Assembly: GCA_032209605.1 (NCBI GenBank)
Contig: JASFXZ010000028.1
Span: 9,112,981 to 9,176,980 of the forward strand
DNA from: Mactromeris polynyma
Taxonomy: Eukaryota > Mollusca > Bivalvia > Venerida > Mactridae
Length of the DNA: 64,000 nt
Direction of reading: 5' to 3'
Positions 13,001 to 24,780 of this stretch are shown piece by piece (within the stretch, counting starts at the first letter, position 1; every line of letters begins with the position of its first letter). Under the pieces are notes generated by a model. That model searched no databases and had not been told where the DNA came from. It saw only the letters and a list, made by a program, of their open reading frames with translations. The position numbers and the translations under genes are program-made.

Positions 13001-14148
13001 TAGATAACCTAGCTAGTATACCTGGGTACGTTGGCAGGTAACCTAGCTAATATACCTGGGTACATTAACAGGTAACTTAGCTAATATACCTTGGTACGTT
13101 GGCAGGTCACCTAGCTAATATACCTGGGTACGTTGGCAGGTCACCTAGCTAATATACCTGGGTACGTTGGCAGGTCACCTAGCTAATATACCTGGGTACG
13201 TTGGCAGGTCACCTAGCTAATATACCTGGGTACGTTGGCAGGTCACCTAGCTAATATACCTTGGTACGTTGGCAGGTCACCTAGCTAATATACCTGGGTA
13301 CGTTGGCAGGTAACCTAGCTAATATACCTGGGTACGTTGGCAGGTCACCTAGCTAATATACCTGGGTACGTTGGCAGGTAACCTAGCTAATATACCTGGG
13401 TACGTTGGCAGGTCACCTAGCTAATATACCTGGGTACGTTGGCAGGTAACCTAGCTAATATACCTGGGTACGTTGGCAGGTCACCTAGCTAATATACCTG
13501 TGTACGTTGGCAGGTAACCTAGCTAATATACATTGGTACGTTGGCAGGTTACCTAGCTAATATACTTGGGTACGTTGGCAGGTAACCTAGCTAATATACC
13601 TTGGTACGTTGGCAGGTAACCTAGCTAATATACCTTGGTACGTTGGCAGGTAACCTAGCTAATATACCTTGGTACGTTGGCAGGTAACCTAGCTAATATA
13701 CCTTGGTACGTTGGCAGGTAACCTAGCTAATATACCTTGGTACGTTGACAGGTAACCTAGCTTAAATACCTTGGTACGTTGGCAGGTTACCTAGCTAATA
13801 TACCTTGGTACGTTGGCAGGTTACCTAGCTAATATACATTGGCACGTTGGAAGGTAACCTAGCTAATATACCTGGGTACGTTGGCAGGTAACCTAGCTAA
13901 TATACCTGGTTACGTTGGCAGGTAACCTAGCTAATATACCTTGGTACGTTGGCAGGTAACCTAGCTTATATACCTTGGTGCGTTGGCAGGTAACCTAGCT
14001 AATATACATAAACACGTTGGCAGGTAACCTAGCTAATATACCTTGGTACGTTGGCAGGTAACCTAGCTTATATACCTTGGTACGTTGGCAGGTAACCTAG
14101 CTAATATACATGAACACGATGGCAGGTAACCTTGCTAATTTACCTGGG
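10062..14148. repeat. 4.1-kb minisatellite with 34-bp monomer and higher-order repeats
   Basis: At 10062-10800 the unit is a 69-bp dimer: ACATACGCTGGCCAGG recurs at about 10092, 10161, 10230 and 10299. From about 11100 the unit is a 34-bp monomer, GGTAACCTAGCTAATATACC plus TTGGTACGTTGGCA. A block starting CTCGTATTCATGGGAACGGT occurs at 11401, 11971 and 12677. The spacings are 570 and 706 bp, and the difference is exactly four 34-bp monomers. From about 13100, TCACC and TAACC monomer variants interleave. 34 is not a multiple of three, and no long frame is open. Confidence 0.95.
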
Positions 14149-14844
14149 GCTGTGTGATTATTCCGAAATGCTGAATATTTGTCTAATGTTTAAAAGAGTT
14201 AACCTCTGTGTGTGGCTTGCATGAAATTGAGCAATATGCAATATTATACTTATAGACATATGATGGGCCAGAATGCCAAAAATAAAGTAGTTTAAAACCT
14301 TTAAAATCTGCAACAATGTCATGTAATTATCTTAAAATCAAAGTAAAAAGATCTTTCCACCTAACCGAATCAAAATATACTTCGTAAGAGGAAAGCGTCC
14401 TGTGACCTTGATCTTCAACATTATAAGACTATATCGCAGACTTTGACTTTAAAAAAATCAAATTTTCGTTTTGCTTCTATAATGTTATAACACTACAACT
14501 GTTGCCTGTACTGCTAGGCAAACAACCATTGACTCATTTTTCAGGAAGTGAGAAATATGTATACATGTACTAGACTGGTATTGATGACGTTATGCGATGA
14601 ACATGTTGTGTTGTACATGTATATACAAATGCTATAAATGTTTTTTCTGTTTCAATAATAGTTTACTATAGTAAATGATGCAAATATGATGCAAATACAT
14701 TTTAGAAATATGCAAGTCTTTTTTTTATTTTCTCTTATTTGTTTATCTTACATATTTAATGTACATAAAGCAGAAGAAAGTATGAATAGGCTAACACTAG
14801 AATATTGTCTTTTATGACAGATGGGTCTGTAAAGTCAGTTCACT

Positions 14845-14912
14845 ATTAAGACCACTCCGCTATTAAGACCATTTAGCAAAAGTACGGAAGGTGGTCTTAA
14901 TAGCGGAATTCT
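14845..14912. repeat. Short inverted repeat (hairpin)
   Basis: TCCGCTATTAAGACCA and TGGTCTTAATAGCGGA form a perfect 15-16 bp stem around a loop of about 20 bp. A further ACTATTAAGACCAC copy lies just left. The AAGACCAC word links it to family M1, so it may be a miniature relative. Confidence 0.6.
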
Positions 14913-15040
14913 AGAGCCGAAGTGTACAATAGGTAACAACAATTATTCAGATATAATTTCATTTGTTAAGCTTGAATGCAAGCAAATATCAATTTTGCAA
15001 CTTTAAAGTCCAAGTCTGAGATTCATTCTTAAAATGTTTG

Positions 15041-15159
15041 TGAATAAGGTCCCATTCGGAAATCCTCGGCCAACTACGTCAAGTACCTCGGATGTACGTT
15101 ATCCGAGTAACGAAGTGGTACGGAAATACCCGAGAGCTGTCGAGAATGAATAAGGTCCC
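15041..15159. mobile_element. Short R1 element with 13-bp target-site duplication
   Basis: The direct repeat TGAATAAGGTCCC lies at 15041-15053 and again at 15147-15159. The 93 bp between them are an R1 copy (CTCGGCCAACTACGTCAAGT ... ACGGAAATACCCGAGAGCTG). The left repeat is the terminus of an M3 half-element, so R1 inserted into M3. A 13-bp duplication points to a retroposon-like insertion. Confidence 0.7.
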
Positions 15160-15322
15160 TGTAAAACCTCATTTAAAGACCACCTCAAAATTAAGATCAC
15201 AAATTTCAAGTCCATTGTTATGGTTTTGCTCATTATTTCAACCTCAACATTAAGACCACCTCAATAAGAAGACCAGTTTTCAAGGGTCTCAACGGTTCTC
15301 TCATTATTGTGGTTTACTGTAG
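15157..15322 (+). mobile_element. MITE family M1
   Basis: It runs from CTGTAAAACCTCATTTAAAG to ATTGTGGTTTACTGTAGT and contains the AAGACCACCTCAATAAGAAG and CAGTTTTCAAGGGTC blocks. It abuts the R1 insertion described at 15041-15159. Confidence 0.75.
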
Positions 15323-15420
15323 TTAGTATATATTTTACATAGGGATTTCTCTGTAGCAGTAGGATGTATATAATGCATTCAAAACATGTTTGAAGCAAGA
15401 TAGGCAACATTGAACTACGA

Positions 15421-15602
15421 TACAGTAAGACGTCGATAATAAGACCACCCTTAGGACCATTAAAAACTGGTCTTCGTATTGAGGTGGTCTTAATATTGAG
15501 GTTGAATAAAGGGCAAAACAGTGATAATGGACTTGAAAAAGGTGTGTTAGTAATTTCGAGGTGGTCCTATTATTGAGGGTGTCTTTAAGCGAGGTTTTAC
15601 TT
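15421..15602 (-). mobile_element. MITE family M1, reverse orientation
   Basis: It runs from TACAGTAAGACGTCGATAAT to GCGAGGTTTTACTT and includes GCAAAACAGTGATAATGGAC. A further M1 fragment (GTGGTCCTATTATTGAGGTG ... GTGAGGTTTTA) follows at 15702-15757. Confidence 0.75.
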
Positions 15603-16952
15603 TTTATATATATTGCCATACGTCAACATTACGTATTAACATATTCAAATAGAAATAAGAATAGCAAAAATGAAAACTTCTTGAGAAGAACGGGGACAAT
15701 TGTGGTCGTAATTTTGAGGTGGTCCTATTATTGAGGTGGTCTTTAAGTGAGGTTTTAAGGTATATTTGATGTACGTGTGTTTTGTGTAAGCACACTATTA
15801 ACGATGTGTAAAACAAATAATACATTAAGAAAAACATTAACCTTACGTTTCAGTAACTAAAGGTGAGTTCAACTCGTCAATATGCAAATCAGAGAATTAA
15901 TTTATCCACACAACACAAAACGAGACGGTACGGTTCGGGGTTAGGTTTTATCGATTGGAAATTCCTTGTCTATTTATAACTTTAGCTACGTCATTCAAGA
16001 ATAAATTAAAGCGCTCCTGAATGCTGGATATGCGATTAATGATTCATTAAAAAAAATTCAATGTTACGTTCGTCAGAGTTTTTTCCTCGTCTGCTAGGGG
16101 GCTGGTAGCGGGGCCATTTGCGAGGGAGAAAATAGATGGTCACTAGAAGAAAAAGGGGAACCCTCAATTTACTGTATTAAGTTTACATTTCTGTGTCCAA
16201 ACCTTGTATGTATTATCTTTCAATGGTAACAATATGTTAATAACAGTAAAACCAAAGTGAGGTTGTTCATATCCATATCATAAGATACGTGATATGAGTG
16301 GTCACTTTTCTTTTTTTGTCTAAAATATCTACAATGCGATGAGGGGGGAATTTGACACAGAATATGGGAACGTATACATATACACTTTTCAGAGAAGGGA
16401 ATGGGACTAATTACGGCCCCTAATGGACCCGAAAAACACACTTCATTTAATCGATATTTACACGAAACAGATATGGCATTATAATAACTGCTCCCGGCCT
16501 AATTAGAGTTCAGTGTGCTTTCTGAGCTAATACAGTGGATTTCTCTGTAGCAGTAAGAGTATAGAATGTAGTTTTAAGACGATTCCAATAAAAATACTTC
16601 AAAGTTTATCTATATTTCTTTACGTCAAACCGTTCGCAAAGATACATATTTTAACACGCGTGTAAAAGCAAGGTGATGGAAAAGCGACTCATATGAACTA
16701 TTTTACTGTACCGTAAATGTTGCGACAACTAAAGTACAAAATGTACAAACTTTAAACAAAGATAAAATTCTTTCCACTGATTTTCCCACTAAGACGTGCT
16801 TAAGATAACCATTTACATTGCATGTATAATAAAATTACTGAATATTTTTCAGTTAAATACCACAATACAAATATCATAAATATTTAGATGTTCATATTAA
16901 ACTGATTCAGTTTAGAAGCTTTTCGAGTCTAACTTTATAGAATGTCTAGGAA

Positions 16953-17309
16953 CTACAGTAAATACCACCCCAATAGCAAGACCACCTCAAAATTAAGGCC
17001 ACAATTTTCAAGTCTATTGTCTCTTATTTTCTCTTTATTCAACCTCAATATTAAGACCACCTCAATAACAAGAACACCTCAAAATTAAGGCCACAATTTT
17101 CAAGTCCATTGTCCCTTATTTTCTCTTTATTCAACCTCAATATTAAGACCATCTCAAAAACGATACCACCTCAAAGTTAGGACCACCATTTTCAAGTCCA
17201 ATGTCCCTTATTTTCACTTTATTCAACCTCAATATTAAGACCATCTCAATAATAAGACCAGTTTTCGAGGGTCCCAATGGTGGTCGTATTATTGAGGTTT
17301 TACTATATA
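16953..17309 (+). mobile_element. MITE family M1 with internally amplified module
   Basis: The ends (CTACAGTAAATACCACC and ATTGAGGTTTTACTATAT) are those of M1. The internal block from CACCTCAAAATTAAGGCCAC to TTCAACCTCAATATTAAGAC is present three times in tandem (about 95 bp each), against once in other copies. It lies just downstream, in the minus-strand sense, of the coding exon at 17508-18960, and so probably in its intron. Confidence 0.8.
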
Positions 17310-17507
17310 TATCGATGGAGTATGAATGTGTGTGATGGGGATAAAATTCCGCATGGAAAGCGGATGGATGACATAGGAAGATGATTATTGAAAATGCTAG
17401 TTCCAAAAACGGGTCAATCATTTATTTTGAAGAATATTTGAGAGAAGAATTAATTAAATGAACGTAAGGATATCATAAAATCAAAGGGTGATCGAATATT
17501 AACTTAC

Positions 17508-18960
17508 CGGAAGGTCTTATTTCAGAATAAGGGCTTGCTACGTTCTGGTACCAGTTCCCCGAACCCATGTCCTGTGTAAGGTATCCGGTGTAAGAGGAGG
17601 CTCCAGGCAAACCGGCAGTCCTGGAATATTGCTGAGCATCGTCACGTGACGGTGAAGTATCGCTGAGTGATGCATATGAATATTTTTGACCCTGGTTCCC
17701 GATAGAATGACTGGAAGTTGATGTAGCATACAGAGTGTCCGGCCCCGAGCCACCCCACGAAGTATTTGCCTGAGGGGTGGGAGAGGAGCTCGATGCTTGG
17801 TCCGCACTGAGATACGGCGCCGGTATCGCACCCTGTCTAGGCGAGTACAGCTGATGAGTAATTCCATAATCTGGCTGGGCTTCCGAGTATGAAGGTGGCT
17901 GAAGTGTAATGAGCCTGTTTCCACCACTATTTGGGTTGTAATTCTGAGCAAGGGCCAGTCCAGGTGGATTCGTCAAGGTCGTGAACTGCCCAGTGCTCCC
18001 GGTATACATCCCAGCCAAACTTACGCTAGTTGCCATCGGGCGCTCCATATCGCTGAAAAACGCTTCGACATCCGCTTGGGGGAGTAAATGTCCCGCATTG
18101 TCGAAACTTGCCGAAGTCACCTGATTTGAGGTTAAGTGGGTCATGTTTTGAACTGTGTACCCGCTTCGTAATGCTGCACTCAAAACGCTGTGGCTGGTAC
18201 CCCTATCTGCACTATGTTCTGAAACTGGGGCGTTTAGATAACTGGGATCTATCGTTATTAACTGCTGATTTCGATCGTTAGAGGGCGGTCCTCCAAGTTG
18301 TGTATAAACGTTGCCCTCAGTTGAATAATTCAAAGCTTCACCACTGACTTCTTCAGATTTGATAACATTTTGTTGCTGAAGGGGAATACCGTCTTCAGTA
18401 GATAGGCCATTCATGTGAGGATTTATATTTTCCTCATTCGAAATGGTCATGGCTGCCATGTTTGCTTCAGACATTGCATTTGACGCTTGCATTTCTGTGT
18501 ACGTCATTCTAGATTCTGACATTGTTGTAACAACCATATTCACTGCTGATAGCTCAGGTGGCGCCAGATTTGAATCATTTAAACTATTGTCCGTCAGCTG
18601 CATGGCTGCTCTATTGCCTTCCTCTGCGTACTCCGCGCTTAGTTTATCCTGTTGAAATGTCTCCGCACTTGAGTCATCCGAGTCTTGTCCATTGTGATTA
18701 GCTTCCGGTGTCGGGATCCTTTCTTCCTTCATAGTTGAAGACATGTCTTGAGGCATTGGTGATATTCTAGGAGGTCCAGGGGACACGCTCTGCTGTTGGT
18801 GTTGGGAATGTTGCTGTTGTACTGCGGAATGCGGAGAGTACTGTTGCTCATAAGGGGACGACCTGTCCTCTTTTATACCAAAGTGCTGTTCTAACTTGTA
18901 TTTTAGTTCCGACGTTCCTCCGGTCGACAAGTTATATGGTAAACTGTCTGTGGTGGCCAT
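17508..18960 (-). CDS. N-terminal coding exon of a putative transcription factor (GATA4/5/6-like at most)
   Basis: The frame from the ATG at 18960 runs 484 codons without a stop to a good donor, CCG|GTAAGT, at 17508/17507 (phase 1). The frame continues into the intron to a stop at 17473, but I take the donor as the exon end. A further upstream in-frame extension lacks an ATG. The protein is disordered and Ser/Thr/Gln/Pro-rich, as in activation domains. It has a Gln/His stretch (about 48-57), an acidic segment (about 92-110), a sumoylation-type IKSE site (200-203), and repeated Tyr-Ser-Pro motifs. No DNA-binding domain is in this exon. The C-terminal YTGYLTQDMGSGNW (457-470) resembles the Tyr/Asp-Val/Trp motif before the zinc fingers of GATA4/5/6, my best but weak family guess. 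The next exon is not seen down to base 1, so either the intron exceeds 17 kb or I missed a short exon. Confidence 0.75.
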
Positions 18961-19644
18961 TAAAACTGGTGGCACCCAACGGACGCCAGTCTTTCACGAC
19001 TATTAGATCCTTGCTTAGCCTTGAGTTAAGTCCAAACACACGGTTATTTCATAGCAAATCACATTTACCAATCGATTATGTTTTGGAAGTCTTCCAAGAC
19101 GACTATGATCAAAATTTAACACTTCACGTTACTCCTCACTTATCAAAGAAAGATCGTCGCAGTACTGAAAATACCGCTTTTTACTTCATAAGTTTTTATT
19201 CGCACAAGAATATAAATCCTTATCCTAGAATGTTTCACGATATGCCACTGACATCAAAATACACATAATCTCGGACATTTAAGGGTAGTATCCTGTATTT
19301 GTTATCACCAATTTTTCTAGTTTGTAACGACACTGACAAAGACTTGGAAGTCCCTAACACCTGACACCGTCTGTGTAATTCCCACCTGTTAAAAAAAAGT
19401 TGAAAGGTATAAGCGTATAAATTTTGTTCAGACAAACGTGTAATTGTGCAACTATGATTATCAAAGTGGCAAAAAAAACTTAACGAGAATTATATTTGCT
19501 ACATTTTCTCTATTAAAACTTCATTTTATAAGTAAGGACATCATTTTCTTTAGAATCTCGGGAAGGCCACATTCAAAACTCAGATATACCCAGACAAAAT
19601 AAGACAACAGGGGCAGGCTCGCGCGGGAAGGAACACAAACACAA

Positions 19645-20245
19645 TAGCAAATGGACAATGAGGTACACACAGGGAGGGGACAAAACAATAGCAAAGGACA
19701 ATGAGGTACACACAGGGAGGGGACAAAACAATAGCAAATGGACAATGAGGTACACACAGGGAGGGGACAAAACAATAGCAAATGGACAATGAGGTACACA
19801 CAGGGAGGGGACAAAACAATAGCAAATGGACAATGAGGTACACACAGGGAGGGGACAAAACAATAGCAAATGGCCAATGAGGTACACACAGGGAGGGGAC
19901 AAAACAATAGCAAAGGACAATGAGGTACACACAGGGAGGGGACAATACAATATCAAATGGCCAGTGAGATACACACAGGGAGGAGACAAAACAATAGCAA
20001 ATGGACAATGAGATACACACAGGGAGGGGGCAATACAATAGCAAACGGACAATGAGGTACACACAAGGAGGGGACAAAACAATAGCAAACGTACCAGGAG
20101 GTACACACAGGGAGGGGACAATACAATAGCAAACGTACCAGGAGGTACACACAGTGAGGGGTCAAAACAATAGCAAGTGGACAATGAGGTACACACAGGG
20201 AGGGGACAAAACAATAGCAAACGTACCAGGAGGTACACACAGAGA
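19645..20245. repeat. Minisatellite with 41-44 bp unit
   Basis: About fourteen units of ACAATGAGGTACACACAGGG plus AGGGGACAAAACAATAGCAA stand in tandem. Later units change to GTACCAGGAGGTACACACAG. Because 44 is not a multiple of three, the Cys-rich minus-strand frames (up to 238 codons) shift phase at each unit and appear in all three frames. I treat them as artefacts. The array lies between the transcription-factor start and its putative upstream enhancer. Confidence 0.9.
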
Positions 20246-20289
20246 AGTGATAACTTGACCGAACGTAAAGTCAAGTTTTTAAGCAACAA

Positions 20290-21940
20290 ATTAATGAATT
20301 CAAAATTGATGATAGAGATTGATACTCGCGCGTAAATTATATTTTTATAATTTTTATATAATTTTTACCAAATCTGCGCTGTCTGATGGACAACCAAATC
20401 GAAAGCATTGTCAGCGGCAATGCGAAAAAACGTCAGTTGCTTTAGAAAATCTATTTGACAGGTGCTTAGTATTTTTATTACGTACTGAAAATGAAAAATC
20501 AAAATGCTGGCTTCTGAATATACTTTGGAAATTAGGATCACCCAACCACGCAGACTATACTGAAATAATCTTAAGGCGTTTTCCTCTCTGACCTCATAAT
20601 GAATATGTTACTGGGGTTCAGCTTTTACTAAGCCAAAAAAGTTCGAAATAAGGACCAACATCTGACCCTTTAAAATACATGGAACTATGACAAAGTGAAT
20701 TGTACGACAATCTATTTACATTAATGAGGAGTCCATAACGTATTTATACGGTACTTCTACTTCCGCGCTGAAAATGTCCAAAAACGCCACAAAAATTAAC
20801 CCTGTGGATTTTTTGAAATTTAGAATTGGTGAAGTTTCGATTTTTGGCTTAAATAACAAAAAAATATAACCCTTACCTGCTTAATTATGCAAGTTTTTAT
20901 AATCCAATATGGCGGACATTTAACTACAGTCGAATACTACATCCGCCATTTTTAAGCGAGCTTACCTGTAAACGCCGTATACAGACATCAGGGGAGAAAA
21001 AGTAGTCCGTGCCTTCTTACACATTACGAATTTTCAATTATAATTCAAATTGAACACAGCGAAGTAGAGACCTTGTTTAATTTATTTTCAAGTAATTGTT
21101 TTAGACACGTGTAATGAGAAGCAATGTGTGTGCATGTATTTAGTTAATTAGTTAATTGAAAAAACAAAACAAATGCGTATCCTACGTCCGATTACTTAAA
21201 GCAGGAAGGTCACATATGTAGGAATGTCTAAAAATGTACAATCACAAATCCGGATATCTTTAGTCGTCCATGTATTTCAGAATCTAAATATCAATGCCTA
21301 GATAACAAAGTTATCATAATAAAATCATTGGTTCTTTAAACAACGGCTGCAATGAATATAAAGATAAAGACTTCGAAAGGACACAAGTCCTATGTTTGAG
21401 GTGATAAATCATAGCAAAAGCTACTATCTCTTCGGTCCATTTACATTCACACATAAGGTGAACTCACTTTCAGATAAAATTCATAAAATTCCATATCGGG
21501 CGCTGATATGGTGCCCTGCAAACTTTGACAACCCTGACCCTCACTCACTTACCCGTGTTATCAGTTCCGAACCATTATAAAATCCACTTCTAGAAACATT
21601 AGTGAATTATAACTCTGAGCGCTGATAAAAACTAGGCACTGTATAAGACAAACATCCGAAACATTGTCGTATCCAAATAATGAAAGTATCGGACAAGTGT
21701 TTATGACCATTTAATTGTATGTAGCCGGATTTTAGGTGAAAACGTACCTACAAGGTACCGTAAACGGAAATATTAATCCGCCATTCCAGGTAGGTACGGA
21801 TATTTCGCCACGGTCGATCTTTATACCTCTTCTAATTTGCATATTACAGCCTCTTGTATGAAGAGCCATAAATAGCGTTAGTTTCGAATTAGAGTAAATA
21901 AGCAATAAAAATGGCTGACATAATAAATTTTCATATTAAC
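20290..21940. other. Gene-free stretch upstream of the transcription-factor exon
   Basis: No convincing exon is seen. On the minus strand a consensus donor TTTACAG|GTAAGC lies at 20966/20965. It could end a non-coding first exon of the minus-strand gene, but I find no clear acceptor before the ATG. Low confidence. Confidence 0.3.
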
Positions 21941-21945
21941 AACAA

Positions 21946-22112
21946 AGATAGGAGATAGAAATAGCTAGTAATACATGAAGACAATTTTACCTGAGCAAAC
22001 ACAGATAAGATAGCCCGAAGATAAAGTGCCTCGCTATCTCCAACCCAGGACCTACTTAAAGCGGCTTCTGATAACAAGAAGCTCGTAGCCAATCAGATTA
22101 CAGCTTTTATCT
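21946..22112. promoter_or_regulatory. Homotypic cluster of GATA-factor sites, putative enhancer
   Basis: Eight WGATAR matches occur in 167 bp: AGATAG at 21946, 21953 and 22008; AGATAA at 22003 and 22019; CTATCT at 22034; TGATAA at 22069; TTATCT at 22107. A CCAAT word is at 22089. Random AT-rich sequence of this length would give about 0.5. The cluster is 3 kb upstream of the minus-strand transcription-factor exon. Autoregulation through such clusters is known for GATA genes; the link here is inference. Confidence 0.5.
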
Positions 22113-22996
22113 GACCAAGAGGGTTCAATGTGCACAGCTTTGTCGATGGGCTACGACTTTTTCAGAGGATTTCAGACATGAAATGACGCATATGGTTAAA
22201 CATTGAGAAACTCACACGCTTTTTTGAACTTATGATAGCTTAATATGATGAAACAAATAGATCGAATACAGAAAATGTGGACTTTCTGATATTTTTCCTC
22301 GCGGAAGGTTTCTTAATACTGCGACATTTGGTGCGTATGAATACAACTCAATAGAGAGGCCATGTTGGTTTCAAGGTAGACGCGTCGGTCGATATTTGTC
22401 GCTGTGCTAGCAACGTAGGAATTTATCTATTGACCTAAGCTGACTTGAATGAAACATTTGTTATATTCCTAATAAAGACACAGTACAAAACTAATGTTAC
22501 AAAGAAAACCTTATGTGGTTTGCAGGGCGGTGTTTTGACGTAACTTCGTTGTTATGACGAGTGTAGTTTGTCACGTTTAAACCAACACATCGGATGCGTG
22601 TTTTATATAATAAGCCTGTGTCATAGTTCATGTATATATGGCTACGAAAATATAGAACGATACTTAAAAAATGCACATATAAGCACAATTTACATGAATT
22701 GCAGACAGAGTGTATTAGGTTTGGTGAAACCATCTTTATGACAAAAAAAAAACCCGAAATCAGAGTGTATGCATACAAATCGTAATGTTCAGAAATAAAC
22801 CTCAAAGACAACCCAGTCAATGTCAACACAACCGCCAAGTCCGGGGTTTGAACTCACGTGTACAAGCGTGTTGTTATCAGTACCGGACACAATACTAGAC
22901 GGTCTCTGTCATGTCCTGAACTTAATCCGGCCAATCACAACATGGTATTGTACAAAACACAGTCCTACCTCGAATACCACTGAACATTTGCGTAAT

Positions 22997-23128
22997 TTAG
23001 GCCTTATTCACAAACATGTCCACACTGAACTCAGATTTAGACTTAAAAATCGCAAACTTTATATTTACATGTCGCTTCTCGGAGGTTGCCGCTCTGCAGA
23101 GGTGCCGTTACCGGAGGTTATACTGTAG
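22997..23128 (+). mobile_element. MITE family M3 half-element joined to another terminal repeat
   Basis: GGCCTTATTCACAAACATGT followed by ACTCAGATTTAGACTTAAAA is the left arm of M3. The segment then ends with GGAGGTTATACTGTAG, which resembles a Tigger-type terminus. No gene is called from the overlapping open frames. Confidence 0.55.
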
Positions 23129-23156
23129 TTGCCTTTCATGTTCATTGAATAAACAT

Positions 23157-23545
23157 TTTTTTTGTGTTTTTTTTTTGTGTTTTTTTTTTAATAATCGTTT
23201 ATTTCAATAAAATCTTATTTACAATACAGAATATTGTGTCATATCATTAACATATAATGATTTTAACAGTTTTTTGGAAATATAATCTTTCGTACCATGA
23301 AGCATATAAAAAAGGTGGGTGAGATGTTTCAGGTAATAACATCGAATAATTTTTGTTTTTGTGTTTTTTTTTGTTTTTTTTTTAATAATCGTTTATTTCA
23401 ATAAAATCTTATTTACAATACAGAATATTGTGAAATATCATTAACATATAATGATTTTAACAGTTTTTTGGAAATATGATCTTTCGTACCATGAAGCATA
23501 TAACAAAGGTGGGTGAGATGTTTCAGGTAATAACATCGAATAAAC
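23157..23545 (-). mobile_element. Tandem pair of retroposed 3' ends with poly(A)
   Basis: Two copies with a 194-bp period (starting at 23190 and 23384) are each preceded by a T-run on the plus strand. Read on the minus strand, each is a transcript end, GAAATAAACGATTATT, running into poly(A), with an AATAAA signal just before the tail. The copies differ at few bases. They look like a LINE or mRNA 3' end inserted by target-primed reverse transcription. Confidence 0.65.
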
Positions 23546-23559
23546 AGTTGTTATTACCC

Positions 23560-23935
23560 ACTTTACACCCAAAGTAATACTATACTCATTTTTTGTTCAT
23601 CTGTTCACCTAATCAAACATGAAAACTATATTTCCTATAGTTAAAACATCACTAAACATGCATTATCAAAGAATGAACTCGTAATGTATTAATCCATATC
23701 TGTTGAGGAAAGATGTTTGTTCATCATGAAATTAAAAAAAAAATCCATTTTTTTTAAACAATCAGGCTGTTTTACAGGTTTTGACTGTTAGTAATATGAT
23801 AAAAAAAAAGTTTTCAATCGTTTTAACATTGCAATGGCTCTTATTAGAGAAGTTTTAGCCAATGTAACAACAATACTGGATAAAGCCAATTAAAAAACAT
23901 TTCAAGTTCAGATGAGCCAGATACATCATCAAGCC
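23560..23935. repeat. Dispersed element family R2
   Basis: It shares blocks with 24781-25137 and, inverted, with 36469-36830: TTAAAACATCACTAAACATG, TTTTGACTGTTAGTAATATG and AGCCAATGTAACAACAATAC. Better-preserved copies have ends like TTTAAAGATRTATC, which suggests terminal inverted repeats. Confidence 0.65.
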
Positions 23936-24439
23936 AATTTTATTAAAATCTATACTGTAATGACGATGTAAGTGCAAAGAGTGCAGTTAATATTTTTAAG
24001 TCTAAGTCCGAGTTTCAGTCTTAAAATGGTTGCGCCCCAGGATCAAACTCAAGTTCGATAGAACGGGATAGTCCTATATCTGGGGGTCTTAGTCACACAT
24101 ATTTCACAACGGAAACGTGTAAGACTTTTTTCTTACAATATAGATTTTAAGAAAAAAATAGTAAAGGTTTCGAGTGGATAATAATAATTTTTTAAACAAA
24201 ATTTCATTCATTTTGAGATAAGTAAAACGAAAGGCTGGTAAATATACCTTTGGTAAATTTAAAGCCTAAGTCTGAGTTTCAGTCTTAAAATGAGCCCCTG
24301 GCCTTTTGCTCAAATGTTGTCGAACAAAAACGTTCCAGACATTTTTTTTAATGTTTATGTCGTATTGGCCAGCGTCTTCAAAATGATATTAGTACTCATG
24401 TACAACGATTTTAACATGCGTGATCATAAAATTACACAT

Positions 24440-24715
24440 ATGGAACTAGTCACGGACTAGTCTAATGCTGAATTGGGCTACCAACAGTTGAGTTGAAGTT
24501 AGTTCCGGACAAAGCAACATCACCAATTGTTCAGGTGTAAGTCAAATCTAATAATCTCACAAACACATACATGTGGTCATTAATTTTAGATTGTGGAGCT
24601 ATCATTGTGTATGTATATTTGTTACTAAATTGACAGGTATTCTCGGACAACTAGTTTCCTATGTCAGACAAGTCAAATCTTACATTTCCATTAGTCCGGG
24701 ACAAGTGTCTTTGAA
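24440..24715 (+). repeat. Dispersed element family R3
   Basis: This is the reverse complement of 33205-33470. Common words are CTACCAACAGTTGAGTTGAA, CAGGTATTCTCGGACAACTA and AGTCCGGGAC. A fragment is also at 53205-53300. There is no coding region. Confidence 0.7.
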
Positions 24716-24780
24716 AAACAAATTTGCTTTCACGTTTTTCATCATTCCATGTACTGTAAGATTGATGTGTATGGATGATA

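Noticed and set aside
10062..14148. CRISPR-like array
   Set aside because: Units are contiguous with no unique spacers, in a eukaryotic context.
19521..20289. Overlapping Cys-rich frames of 95-238 codons on the minus strand
   Set aside because: They are translations of a 41-44 bp minisatellite, open in all three frames, with no start context, signal peptide or splice sites.
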